Shown here: piece by piece, positions 27,086-35,099 of the stretch
Numbering within the stretch: the stretch's first letter is position 1
Layout of the letters: the number at the start of each line of letters is the position of its first letter
DNA from: Paenibacillus sp. J31TS4
GTDB lineage: Bacteria; Bacillota; Bacilli; Paenibacillales; NBRC-103111
Reading direction: 5' to 3'
Assembly (NCBI RefSeq): GCF_018403265.1
Contig: NZ_BOSI01000001.1
Location: 1 to 64,000, forward strand
DNA: 64,000 bases
Made by a program: the position numbers and the translations under genes
Notes under the pieces: generated by a model
What the model saw: only the letters and a program-made list of their open reading frames with translations
Database searches by the model: none
Told to the model about the DNA's origin: nothing

Positions 27086-28810
27086 TTGAGTAAGCGCTTC
27101 ATTTCCCTAAACGGTACAGATTTCATTCACATGGTGTTGTCGGGTGCCTCTCGCTTGCAGAAGAACGTGAATAACGTCAACGCATTGAATGTATTCCCCG
27201 TTCCGGACGGTGATACCGGGACCAATATGAATTTGACCATGACGTCCGGTGCAGAAGAGTTGACCCGCAGGCAGAGCGCCCATATCGGCAAGGCTGCAGA
27301 AGCCTTGTCCAAAGGATTGCTGATGGGGGCCAGGGGCAACTCCGGCGTCATTCTTTCCCAGCTGTTCCGCGGCTTTGCCAAGTCGGTCCAAGAGCTTGAG
27401 GAAGTGAATCCTCAGCAGTTCGCGGCCGCGCTGCAAAAAGGCGTCGACACCGCTTATCAGGCGGTCGTGAAGCCCGTCGAGGGAACCGTGCTCACGGTCG
27501 CGCGGGAAGCGGCCAAGCATGCGACCTCCTATGCGCGCAGAGCGACCGATATTGTGGATCTCATGCAGGAGGTTCTCAAGGCGGGCAAGGAGACGCTTGC
27601 CCGGACGCCGGACATGCTGCCGGTGCTCAAGCAGGTCGGCGTCGTCGATGCCGGCGGCCAAGGACTTATCTTTATATATGAAGGATTCGTAGCCGCTCTG
27701 ACCGGACAGGCTCCGGCCGCCGACTATGTGCCGGCCTCGGTCCAGGCCTCTTCGGACATGCCCGGACACGACCATGCGACCGCGCAGTCCATGCTGGCGA
27801 CGGAGGATATCGAGCACGGCTATTGCACGGAATTCATGGTCAAGCTGGGCTCGGAGAGCGGCAAGCCCGCTGGAGCTCCGTTCGATGCGATCCGATTCCG
27901 TACGGAGCTGGAGAAGCTCGGAGATTCGCTCCTCGTCGTCGCCGACGACGAGCTCGTCAAGATTCATATCCATGCCGAGCATCCGGGCGACGTCATGAAC
28001 TACGCGATGAAGTTCGGCGAGCTGACGCGCATCAAGATTGAGAATATGCGCGAGCAGCACAGCCATATTCTGCAGACGAACGAGTATGACCCGCGGTTTG
28101 CGCCGGTCAGCGAGACGGAGGAGGAAGAGTCCGAGCAGCCGAAGCCCCTGCAGCCTTACGGCTTTGTGGCGGTATCCGCAGGCGAGGGCATTCGGGAGAT
28201 CTTCTCGAGCCTCGGCGTCCAGGAGATTATCGCCGGCGGCCAGACGATGAATCCGAGCACGGAGGATATTGTCCAGGCGATCGGGCGTGTGCCGGCGCAG
28301 ACCGTGTTCGTGTTCCCGAACAACTCCAATATCGTCATGGCGGCGCGCCAGGCGAAGGAGCTGGTCGAGGACAAGACGGTCATCGTCATTCCGTCCAAGA
28401 CGATCCCGCAGGGCATGGCTTCGCTGCTGGCGTTCCAGGAGACCGCTTCACCGGAAGACAACGAGGAAGCGATGGCGGCCGTTCTGCAGCAGATCAAATC
28501 GGGACAGGTGACCTTTGCGGTCCGGGATACGGAGATCGACGGCATCGCCATCAAAGAAGGCGATTACCTGGGCATTTTCGACGGCCGGATCGTAGCCGCC
28601 CGTCCGGATCTGCTGGAGACGTCCAAGCAGCTGCTGGACGCGATGCTCGCGGACGGAGGAGACATCGTCACCATTCTGTCCGGAGAGGATGCCGAGACTG
28701 CCCGTACCGAAGAGCTGCAGGCGTATATCGGCGAATCGTATCCCGAGACGGAAATCGAGACTCATGACGGCGGACAGCCTCTGTACGTCTACTTGTTTGC
28801 AGTCGAATGA
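27086..28810 (+). CDS. yloV: DAK-domain fatty acid kinase catalytic protein (YloV/FakA-like)
   Basis: A 574-residue protein with a TTG start and AAGGAGA 7 nt upstream. The N-terminal DhaL-type kinase domain (~8-205) has DGDTGTNM, the Mg-binding Asp cluster, and GARGNSGVILSQ. A central linker and C-terminal DegV-like domain (~340-570) follow. In Staphylococcus, FakA phosphorylates fatty acids held by FakB (DegV) proteins, feeding PlsX/PlsY. The next gene is a DegV protein, so a kinase-carrier pair is likely. Confidence 0.93.
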   Translation: MSKRFISLNGTDFIHMVLSGASRLQKNVNNVNALNVFPVPDGDTGTNMNLTMTSGAEELTRRQSAHIGKAAEALSKGLLMGARGNSGVILSQLFRGFAKSVQELEEVNPQQFAAALQKGVDTAYQAVVKPVEGTVLTVAREAAKHATSYARRATDIVDLMQEVLKAGKETLARTPDMLPVLKQVGVVDAGGQGLIFIYEGFVAALTGQAPAADYVPASVQASSDMPGHDHATAQSMLATEDIEHGYCTEFMVKLGSESGKPAGAPFDAIRFRTELEKLGDSLLVVADDELVKIHIHAEHPGDVMNYAMKFGELTRIKIENMREQHSHILQTNEYDPRFAPVSETEEEESEQPKPLQPYGFVAVSAGEGIREIFSSLGVQEIIAGGQTMNPSTEDIVQAIGRVPAQTVFVFPNNSNIVMAARQAKELVEDKTVIVIPSKTIPQGMASLLAFQETASPEDNEEAMAAVLQQIKSGQVTFAVRDTEIDGIAIKEGDYLGIFDGRIVAARPDLLETSKQLLDAMLADGGDIVTILSGEDAETARTEELQAYIGESYPETEIETHDGGQPLYVYLFAVE

Positions 28811-28855
28811 TGCCCGGCTTTCGCCATCTTCCCATATTGTAGATGAGGTGATTTA

Positions 28856-29713
28856 GTGAGCAGGGTCCGCATCGTTACCGACAGCACATCGGATATTCCG
28901 GCAGAGCTCCGGCAGGAACTCGGCATCGAGGTTGTGCCCCTTAAGGTGCATCTGGGGACCGAGACCTTCCTGGATTCCGTCAATATCGAACCCGAGCAAT
29001 TTTATGAACGGCTGGCCCAATCGTCGGCTCCGCCCACCACGTCGCAGCCTTCGCCGGTCGATTTCGTTGAGTTATATAAGCGCATTCTATCCGAGGACCC
29101 GGAGGCCTCGATTCTCTCCATTCACTTGTCCTCCGCCATGAGCGGCACGTACCAGTCTGCGGTATTGGCCCGCTCTCTGCTCGAGCAGGACGCGGACATT
29201 ACGACGATCGATTCCCGTTCGGCCTGTTACGGCTTCGGCCAGCTGGTCGTGCTTGCGGCTGAAGCGGCCCGCGACGGCAAATCCAAGGACGAGATTGTGG
29301 CGATGGTAGAGAAGGCGAGAGACAATATGGTCCTCTACTTCCTCGTGGATACGCTGGAATATTTGCAGAAGGGCGGACGGATCGGCAAAGCTTCCGCGCT
29401 TCTCGGCTCGCTGCTGAATATCAAGCCCATTCTTTCGATTGACCAGGAGGGCAGCATCTATTCGATAGACAAAGCCCGCGGCACGAAGAAAGCGATGGCC
29501 CGCATCATGGAGCTGATGAAGAAGCAGGTCGGAGACGACCGCACGCTTCGCGTGGTCGTCGCCCATGCCAATGCGATGCCTGCCGCCGAGGAGCTCAGCG
29601 CCTCAATCCGGCAGCACTTCCAGGTCAGCAGTCTGGGGTACACGTCGATCGGTCCGGTCATCGGCACGCATGCCGGTCCCGGCACAGTCGCCGTGTTCGC
29701 ACTCGTGGAGTAA
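28856..29713 (+). CDS. DegV family fatty-acid-binding protein (FakB-like)
   Basis: A 285-residue DegV protein with GTG start (MSRVRIVTDSTSDIP). The fatty-acid head-group motif SSAMSGTYQSA and the C-terminal IGPVIGTHAGPGTV are both conserved. It likely presents fatty acids to YloV for phosphorylation. It lies 45 nt after yloV and 4 nt before recG. Which acyl chain it prefers cannot be read from sequence. Confidence 0.92.
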   Translation: MSRVRIVTDSTSDIPAELRQELGIEVVPLKVHLGTETFLDSVNIEPEQFYERLAQSSAPPTTSQPSPVDFVELYKRILSEDPEASILSIHLSSAMSGTYQSAVLARSLLEQDADITTIDSRSACYGFGQLVVLAAEAARDGKSKDEIVAMVEKARDNMVLYFLVDTLEYLQKGGRIGKASALLGSLLNIKPILSIDQEGSIYSIDKARGTKKAMARIMELMKKQVGDDRTLRVVVAHANAMPAAEELSASIRQHFQVSSLGYTSIGPVIGTHAGPGTVAVFALVE

Positions 29714-29717
29714 CGCC

Positions 29718-31769
29718 ATGGAAGTTAGACAAATTCCAGTCCGGCAGGTGAAGGGCGTCGGTCCGAAGAAAGCCGAAGACCTTCTTCTGCTCGGCATTGA
29801 GACGGCCGAGGACCTGCTGGAGTATTATCCGTTCCGTTACGAAGACTACAGCTTGAAGGACTTATCGCAGGTCAAGGACGGAGAACGGGTCACCGTAGAG
29901 GGGACAGTTTACGGCATGCCCGCCCTGCAGATGTACGGCCGGAAGAAATCCCGGCTGTCCTGCAAGGTGGTCGTGGACCGGTTCGTCGTGACGGCGGTCT
30001 GGTTTAATCAAGGTTATTTGAAGGAACGCCTAGTTCCCGGGGAGACGATCGTACTCACTGGGAAGTGGGACGGACGAAGGCTGCAGATCACGGTGGCGGA
30101 ATGCGAATTTCCCGGCAGGGAAGGAGCAGCCCGGACCGACACGCTGCAGCCTGTTTATTCAATTGCGGGGCCGATCACGCAAAGCTGGCTGCGCAAGACG
30201 ATCGCCCAGGCACTGGAGACGTATGGCCCGTCGCTCCCCGAGACGCTCCCGCCCGGCCTGCTGGCGAAGCACGGCCTGATGCCGCGGGGCGAAGCCATCC
30301 GGATTCTGCACCAGCCGACGGATGCCGCCGAGGGCAAGCGTGCCCGCAAGCGGATCGCTTACGAGGAGCTGTTCCTCTTCCAGCTGAAGATGCAGGCGTA
30401 TCGGGCATTGAGCCGCAGCAAATCGGACGGCGTAGCCCTTCCGGTCGACCATCCGGCCGTCCGGGCGTTCGTCCGTTCGCTGCCGTTCACACTGACCGGC
30501 GCGCAGAAAAAGGTCATCGCCGAGCTGCTCGAGGATCTCAAACAGCCCCATGCGATGAACCGGCTTTTGCAGGGTGATGTCGGCGCCGGCAAAACGGTCG
30601 TTGCAGCGGTCTGTCTGTTCGCCGTCGTCAAGGCGGGCTACCAGGGGGCGCTCATGGTGCCGACCGAGATTTTAGCCGAGCAGCACAAGCGTTCGCTCGA
30701 GAAGCTGTTCGCCCCTTACGGCATTCAGGTGGCACTGCTTACCGGCAGCCTGACGGACCGCAAGCGCCGGGAAATTCTTGATGCGCTGCAGATGGGGCTG
30801 ATCGACGTCGTTGTCGGCACCCATGCGCTCATCCAGGAAGACGTGTTTTTCCGCAGTCTCGGCCTCGTCATTACGGACGAGCAGCACCGGTTCGGGGTCA
30901 ACCAGCGGGCGATTCTCCGCCGCAAGGGACTGCATCCGGACGTGCTCATGATGACCGCCACTCCGATTCCGCGTACGCTTGCCATCACGGCGTTCGGGGA
31001 TATGGATGTCTCGACGCTGGACGAGCTGCCCAAGGGACGCAAGCCGATCAAGACGTACTGCGTTCCCCACACCATGCTGGAGAGGGTGCTTGGCTTCATC
31101 CGCCGTGAGGTGGCGGCAGGCCGGCAGGCTTATGTCATCTGTCCGCTGATCGAGGAGTCCGACAAGCTAGATGTCCAGAATGCGATCGACGTCCATGCGC
31201 AGCTGACCCATCACTTCCCCGATCTCAAGGTCGGCCTGCTGCACGGCCGGCTTCCGAATGCGGAGAAGGAAGAGCTTATGCGGGCGTTCAGCGAAAACCA
31301 GCTGCAGGTGCTTGTCTCCACGACCGTCATCGAGGTAGGCGTGGATGTGCCGAACGCCTCGCTCATGATCATCTATGACGCGGTCCGCTTCGGCCTGTCC
31401 CAGCTTCACCAGCTGCGGGGCCGTGTCGGGCGGGGCGAGCATCAATCGTACTGCGTGCTCATCGCCGATCCGAAAAATGAGATCAGCAAGGAACGGATGC
31501 GTGTCATGACCGAAACGAACGACGGCTTTGAGATTGCACGGCGGGATCTGGAGCTGCGCGGTCCGGGCGAGTTTTTCGGCACCCGGCAGAGCGGGGTTCC
31601 CGAGTTCAAGGTGGCCGACATGGTCAGCGATTTTGAGCTGCTGGAGCAGGCGCGCGAGGATGCGGCGGAGCTGGTGAGCCGTCCGGACTTCTGGACGGCG
31701 GCTGAATGGCTCCCGCTTCGGGATTACTTGCAGAAGGAGCAGGTATTCCAGGGCGCCCCGTTCGATTAG
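29718..31769 (+). CDS. recG: ATP-dependent DNA helicase RecG
   Basis: A 683-residue fork-remodelling helicase. The N-terminal wedge/OB domain (~1-200) starts MEVRQIPVRQVKGVGPKKAE. Walker A is GDVGAGKT, with box DEQHRFG and MTATPIPRT; the C-terminal helicase domain has STTVIEVGVDVPNA and QLRGRVGRGEHQS. ATG 29718 is 4 nt after the DegV gene; the open frame further up overlaps DegV and is a shadow. Confidence 0.96.
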   Translation: MEVRQIPVRQVKGVGPKKAEDLLLLGIETAEDLLEYYPFRYEDYSLKDLSQVKDGERVTVEGTVYGMPALQMYGRKKSRLSCKVVVDRFVVTAVWFNQGYLKERLVPGETIVLTGKWDGRRLQITVAECEFPGREGAARTDTLQPVYSIAGPITQSWLRKTIAQALETYGPSLPETLPPGLLAKHGLMPRGEAIRILHQPTDAAEGKRARKRIAYEELFLFQLKMQAYRALSRSKSDGVALPVDHPAVRAFVRSLPFTLTGAQKKVIAELLEDLKQPHAMNRLLQGDVGAGKTVVAAVCLFAVVKAGYQGALMVPTEILAEQHKRSLEKLFAPYGIQVALLTGSLTDRKRREILDALQMGLIDVVVGTHALIQEDVFFRSLGLVITDEQHRFGVNQRAILRRKGLHPDVLMMTATPIPRTLAITAFGDMDVSTLDELPKGRKPIKTYCVPHTMLERVLGFIRREVAAGRQAYVICPLIEESDKLDVQNAIDVHAQLTHHFPDLKVGLLHGRLPNAEKEELMRAFSENQLQVLVSTTVIEVGVDVPNASLMIIYDAVRFGLSQLHQLRGRVGRGEHQSYCVLIADPKNEISKERMRVMTETNDGFEIARRDLELRGPGEFFGTRQSGVPEFKVADMVSDFELLEQAREDAAELVSRPDFWTAAEWLPLRDYLQKEQVFQGAPFD

Positions 31770-31790
31770 GCGATGAGGACTGGCAAGATT

Positions 31791-31837
31791 CTCCGCTCCC
31801 GGTCATAGACTAGGAGAGATCGCGGGAGCGGAGGTGG
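31791..31837 (+). promoter_or_regulatory. RBS-covering inverted repeat and candidate sigma-K -10 before spoVIF
   Basis: CTCCGCTCCCG (31791-31801) pairs perfectly with CGGGAGCGGAG (31823-31833), whose end is part of the ribosome site GGAGGTGG (31830-31837). The loop holds CATAGACTA (31804-31812), a full match to the sigma-K -10 (CATAnnnTA), though no clear -35 AC is seen. Confidence 0.5.
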
Positions 31838-31840
31838 AAC

Positions 31841-32128
31841 ATGAGCTACCAGCAGTTTGGGATACCGAGGGAATTGGTGGAGCGGATCAAGGTCAAGCTG
31901 AAGAATCCGATCGCCAAGGACAAGGTCAAGAGGATTTTGGACGGTGTCACCAAGTACGACTTGCAGGATAAGGCAAAGGTGAGCACGCTTTTGGCGAAGG
32001 TGGCCAAAGCGCTGAACGAACCGCTTTCTCCGTCGCAGTCCTCCAATATCGTGCAGTTCGTCCTCGCCCAGAAGATCGACCCGTCCAACACGTTTCATCT
32101 ATTGAAGCTGTGGGGGATGTTTCGGTAA
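31841..32128 (+). CDS. spoVIF: stage VI sporulation protein F
   Basis: A 95-residue helical protein matching the SpoVIF (YjcC) family: MSYQQFGIPRELVERIKVK..., a central helix pair (DKVKRILDGVTKYDLQDK), then VQFVLAQKIDPSNTFHLLKLWGMF. In B. subtilis it acts in late coat assembly under sigma-K. It lies 71 nt after recG and ends at a strong terminator. Confidence 0.82.
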   Translation: MSYQQFGIPRELVERIKVKLKNPIAKDKVKRILDGVTKYDLQDKAKVSTLLAKVAKALNEPLSPSQSSNIVQFVLAQKIDPSNTFHLLKLWGMFR

Positions 32129-32158
32129 CGGCGGGACGATTGCTCTTCTCGGATCCAG

Positions 32159-32198
32159 AAAGAAAGGACCGGCTGCGAAAGCAGCCGGTCCTTTCTTT
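32159..32198. terminator. bidirectional terminator after spoVIF
   Basis: A perfect stem of 18 bp (32159-32176 and 32181-32198) with a GAAA tetraloop. The 3' arm ends CCTTTCTTT in both senses, so it may also stop the polymerase operon reading from the right. Confidence 0.92.
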
Positions 32199-32292
32199 GT
32201 GAGCCGACGGGGGAGGGGAGGATGGGCCAACGAGAGGGCCGGTGAGAATGGGCAACAAGGGAGCCGAAGGGTGTGCTGCCGGGGGTTCCGGC

Positions 32293-32453
32293 GAGCAGGG
32301 CCATACGAGCAGGACAACGATGGCGAGTAGGCTGACAGGTAGGCCGACGGGTAGGCCAACGGGAAGGGCCGGCGAGCAGGGCCATACGAGCAGGACGACG
32401 ATGGTGAGTAGGCTGGCAGGTAGGCCGCCGGAGGTTCCAGCGAGCAGGGCCAG
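32293..32453. repeat. degenerate tandem repeat, 81-bp and 68-bp units plus a partial third
   Basis: Units begin GAGCAGGGCCATACGAGCAG at 32293 and 32374, and a shortened GAGCAGGGCCA at 32442. The 13-bp difference between units is one extra copy of a GTAGGCCGACGGG-like microrepeat. The region has long open frames on both strands because of the repeat, but no ribosome site or codon evidence for a gene. It fills most of the 32199-32556 gap, downstream of the YolD/polymerase operon. Confidence 0.75.
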
Positions 32454-32556
32454 TGGGCCCGACGAAAGGGGCGGGCGCGATGGGCAAGGGCGATGGGCCG
32501 TATACTGATGCCGTCCCAATCATGCGCCCATCCTACCCCAGCAAACCGGCGCGGGC

Positions 32557-32916
32557 TCATTCGTCCGGGTCGGACGCCGCCTCCTCGATGTCGAGAATAT
32601 CCTTGAACGGCAGCCACGTGAACTCGTCTTCGTCCTGGTGGCGAAGCTTGACCCGGAGAGCCTGCGCGTCGATATGCTCGACGGTTCCGGTCAGCCGGAC
32701 GGGCTCATACGGATCGTACAGCGTGACGCATACGGGGGAATGCCAGGCCGCAGCGCTCGACAGTTTGCGGGCAAGCAGCTCCAGCCGCTGCTCGTCGAGC
32801 TCGGGAGCTTCCCGGCGCCCCAGCTCCTTGCGGTGCTTCAGAATCTGCTCCTTATGCTCCGGCAGCATCATCCGGGACGATTCCCACAGCAGGTTGCCTC
32901 GCTTCAGCTCGCTCAT
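32557..32916 (-). CDS. YolD-like protein
   Basis: A 119-residue protein of the YolD-like family, partner gene of UvrX/YqjW Y-family polymerases. The start at 32916 follows GGAGGG on the minus strand and overlaps the polymerase stop by 4 nt (ATGA). The start keeps MSELKRGNLLWESSRMMLPEH, and VTLYDPYEPVRLTGTVEHID is the typical core. A longer frame is an artefact. Its role is unknown, but co-control by LexA is expected from the operon. Confidence 0.87.
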   Translation of the reverse strand: MSELKRGNLLWESSRMMLPEHKEQILKHRKELGRREAPELDEQRLELLARKLSSAAAWHSPVCVTLYDPYEPVRLTGTVEHIDAQALRVKLRHQDEDEFTWLPFKDILDIEEAASDPDE

Positions 32917-34148
32917 TTGGCATGCCCTCCAATCCGGGTAGCCCGGTAGAACGCCTGCCCAGCTTCGCTCAGCGAAGCCGCCTTGACGATTGCGGCCGCC
33001 CCGTACCTCTCCTTGATCCCATCGATGGCAGCATCGAGCCGCCGTTCCTTGTCTCGGTTGCGAAACAGATCCAGCTGGTATTGGTGATCCGGCCGGAGCT
33101 GATCCAGGTTGACGCCGAGGCTGCGGACCGGCTGGCCGTCCCAATGGACGTCGAACAGCCGGCACGCCGCCCGGTAAATATCCTTGGCGGAATGGGTCGG
33201 ATCCTCCAGCTTCATCTGCCGCGAGAAGCCGCTCGGGCGGTCGAAGTCCGCTCCCCGGCAGCCGGCCGACACCGTCGTGCCCATCAGCCCCTTGTAGCGC
33301 GCCCGGCGGCCGACCTCCTCGCTCAGCTCGAGCAGCACGACGCGAATTTCCTCCATCGTCCGGTAATCCCGGGGCAGCGTCATGTTATGGCCGATGGCCT
33401 TCTGCGTCCCGTGCGTGCCCGGCGAAACGGGCGAGTGATCGATGCCGTTGGCCGTCATCCACAGCACGTGGCCGTTGACGCCCCACAACTGCTGCAGCCG
33501 GGCGAGGGGGAAGCGCGCGAGTTCGCCGATCGTATGAATCCCCATGCGCTGGAAGTGGGCGGTCATCCGCCGGCCCGCTCCGAACATGGAGCCGACCGGC
33601 AGCGGCCAGAGCGCCTCCGGCATCGTCTCCCGGGTCACGTGGAAGATGCCCTCCTTGTTTTTCTTGGCCAGGTTGTCGCAGGCCATCTTGGCCAGCACCT
33701 TGTTCGGACCAATGCCCACCCGCGCATAGACGCCCGTCTCCAGATTGATCGAGCGCTGCATCGCCTTGGCCAAGGCAAGCGGCTCGCCGAACAAGCCCAG
33801 GCTCCCGGTGACGTCGACGAACTGCTCGTCGATCGAATAGGGCTCGACCTGGTCGCTGTAGCGCTCCAGAATTTCCGTGATCTGAATGGACACGTCGATG
33901 TACCGCTGCATATGCGGCCGCACGACGACGAGCCCGGGGCAGCGGTTCAGAGCGTCGCCCAGCCGCTGGGCGGTCGAGACGCCGTGCTGCTTCGCGAGTG
34001 GACAGGCGGCCAGCACAATGCCCGAGCGCCGCTCCGGGTCGCCGGCGACGACCAGCGGCCGGTTCTTGTATTCCGGGTAGGAGGCCTTCTCTACACTGGC
34101 GTAGAAGCTCTGCATGTCGACAAGAAAAATCGTCCGGTCCTCCGTCAC
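32913..34148 (-). CDS. SOS-controlled Y-family DNA polymerase (UvrX/YqjW type, ImpB/MucB/SamB family)
   Basis: A 411-residue translesion polymerase. GTG 34148 is chosen from GGAGGAG 7 nt upstream. The palm motif FLVDMQSFYASVEKA supplies the first Asp; YSIDEQFVDVTG supplies the catalytic Asp-Glu pair. HhH (~175-240) and little-finger (~250-360) domains follow. It forms an operon with yolD. A C-terminal tail of ~40 residues shows no clear clamp-binding motif beyond QYQLDLF, which resembles the beta-clamp peptide QLDLF. Confidence 0.92.
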   Translation of the reverse strand: MTEDRTIFLVDMQSFYASVEKASYPEYKNRPLVVAGDPERRSGIVLAACPLAKQHGVSTAQRLGDALNRCPGLVVVRPHMQRYIDVSIQITEILERYSDQVEPYSIDEQFVDVTGSLGLFGEPLALAKAMQRSINLETGVYARVGIGPNKVLAKMACDNLAKKNKEGIFHVTRETMPEALWPLPVGSMFGAGRRMTAHFQRMGIHTIGELARFPLARLQQLWGVNGHVLWMTANGIDHSPVSPGTHGTQKAIGHNMTLPRDYRTMEEIRVVLLELSEEVGRRARYKGLMGTTVSAGCRGADFDRPSGFSRQMKLEDPTHSAKDIYRAACRLFDVHWDGQPVRSLGVNLDQLRPDHQYQLDLFRNRDKERRLDAAIDGIKERYGAAAIVKAASLSEAGQAFYRATRIGGHAK

Positions 34149-34177
34149 GTCCGAACTCCTCCTTCGGTATGGTAAGT

Positions 34178-34191
34178 GGAACAAATGTTCT
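34178..34191 (-). promoter_or_regulatory. LexA (DinR) box, promoter-distal copy
   Basis: GGAACAAATGTTCT (34178-34191) has perfect arms GAAC-N4-GTTC, matching the Bacillus LexA consensus CGAACRNRYGTTYC except at the ends. It lies between the promoter and the GTG start. Confidence 0.75.
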
Positions 34192-34207
34192 TATGTAGGG
34201 TATGCTC

Positions 34208-34236
34208 ATTATATGGCGAACATGCGTTCTATTCAA
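34208..34236 (-). promoter_or_regulatory. polymerase promoter with a LexA box in its spacer
   Basis: On the minus strand TTGAAT (34236-34231), 17 bp, TATAAT (34213-34208). The spacer holds CGAACATGCGTTCT (34217-34230, plus-strand reading), nearly the full LexA consensus. Repressor bound here would block the promoter directly. Confidence 0.85.
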
Positions 34237-34253
34237 GTGGCAATTGCTGGCGG

Positions 34254-34282
34254 GAATAAAAGAGGCGGCCCGCTTCATACTA
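34254..34282 (+). promoter_or_regulatory. candidate sigma-G (forespore) promoter for the Gln-rich gene
   Basis: GAATA (34254-34258), a 17-bp spacer, then CATACTA (34276-34282), matching sigma-G consensus GHATR-N17/18-CATnHTA at every position. Transcription would start near 34289, about 17 nt before the ribosome site. A 7-bp inverted repeat CCCGCTT/AAGCGGG overlaps the -10. Confidence 0.6.
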
Positions 34283-34318
34283 AGCGGGTGTTAAATTTTG
34301 CGAGTGGAGGGAAATTCC

Positions 34319-34669
34319 ATGTATTTCGTTAACGCCAACCAGCAGATCCAGCATTGTCAGCAAACGCTCCAGCAGCTGATGCAGCAAACCCAGCAGGCAA
34401 GCGCCATGTACCAGGAGATGCTGCAGCAGGAGCAGCAGAACGCCGTTCAGCTCGAGCAGCTCGCTCACAAGGAGCATAGAGCGGTTCAGGCCATCCAAAC
34501 CGCGCTTCACGGCCACCAGATGGCGGTTCAGCAAATGCAGAGCCTCTCGCAGGTCATCGGCCAGCTTGGCCAAATCGTGACCAGCATGTCGCAGAACGTG
34601 CTTGGTCAGCAGCAGCAGGGCCGCCAGGACTTCCAGCAGGGACAATCGTTCCCGAATTACCGCCAATAA
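34319..34669 (+). CDS. glutamine-rich small helical protein, likely forespore-expressed
   Basis: A 116-residue protein starting MYFVNANQQIQHCQQTL, with GAGTGGAGGG upstream of ATG 34319. Over a quarter of its residues are Gln, with few charged residues. Heptad-like spacing of Leu/Met suggests a long helix or coiled coil through ~residue 95, then a QQQQGRQDFQQGQ tail. It has one Cys and no signal peptide. I do not recognise a family. A sigma-G-like promoter suggests a spore role such as a core or coat-proximal protein; that is inference. Confidence 0.8.
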   Translation: MYFVNANQQIQHCQQTLQQLMQQTQQASAMYQEMLQQEQQNAVQLEQLAHKEHRAVQAIQTALHGHQMAVQQMQSLSQVIGQLGQIVTSMSQNVLGQQQQGRQDFQQGQSFPNYRQ

Positions 34670-34685
34670 AAGCGATCCCCGATAC

Positions 34686-34713
34686 GACCCCCCCTCCAGA
34701 CTCTGGAGGGGGT
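34686..34713 (+). terminator. hairpin after the Gln-rich gene
   Basis: CCTCCAG and CTGGAGG with ACT between form the core, extended by C and G runs (34688-34713). The T run is absent, so it is a weak terminator at most. Confidence 0.5.
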
Positions 34714-34738
34714 CTGTGCTGAGACGCCGGCTTTTAGT

Positions 34739-35092
34739 TTAGACGAGAGGCCGGTCAATCAGCGTTGCGAATTGGAAGGCGTGTCTGTGCTCGTCGTTTT
34801 CGGTCGTCATGCCGGATACGAAATGAACGTGCTTCCCATTGCCGACGGGAATCGCAGGCCCGGTTCTTATTTTTTTGAGGTCATGGAAATGATCAAGGAA
34901 ATCGGTATGCGAGAGATCGATCTCGTGGACATGGCTGTTCCCTACCCGAATCGCTTGTCCGGTAACGCCCGCAAACCGGTGATTGTGTCGGTCCGGACCG
35001 GCTTCTGCCAGCTTCGTGCTTCCTTCAAATTCATGGACGTGCCGCTGCCGGCTTCTTTTTAACTTGCTCTTCTTGGATAACGTTCTGCTCAT
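34739..35092 (-). CDS. ymaF: YmaF family histidine-rich protein
   Basis: A 117-residue protein with TAGGAGGGC ahead of its ATG. It has repeated His pairs in the YmaF pattern: RHVHEFEG, RHNHRFAG, SHVHEID, DHFHD, KHVHFVSG and EHRHAFQ, each followed by a beta-turn-like stretch. The basic N-terminus (SKKSKLKRSRQ) precedes the repeats. The spacing suggests a small beta-rich fold that could bind metal. The function of the family is unknown. It converges on the Gln-rich gene. Confidence 0.85.
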   Translation of the reverse strand: MSRTLSKKSKLKRSRQRHVHEFEGSTKLAEAGPDRHNHRFAGVTGQAIRVGNSHVHEIDLSHTDFLDHFHDLKKIRTGPAIPVGNGKHVHFVSGMTTENDEHRHAFQFATLIDRPLV

Positions 35093-35099
35093 GCGTGCC

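Noticed and set aside
32242-32508. Open frame with internal peptide repeats over the tandem repeat
   Set aside because: Frames are open on both strands because of the repeat. There is no ribosome site at the first codon and no typical composition; the minus-strand frames with hydrophobic repeats have the same problem.
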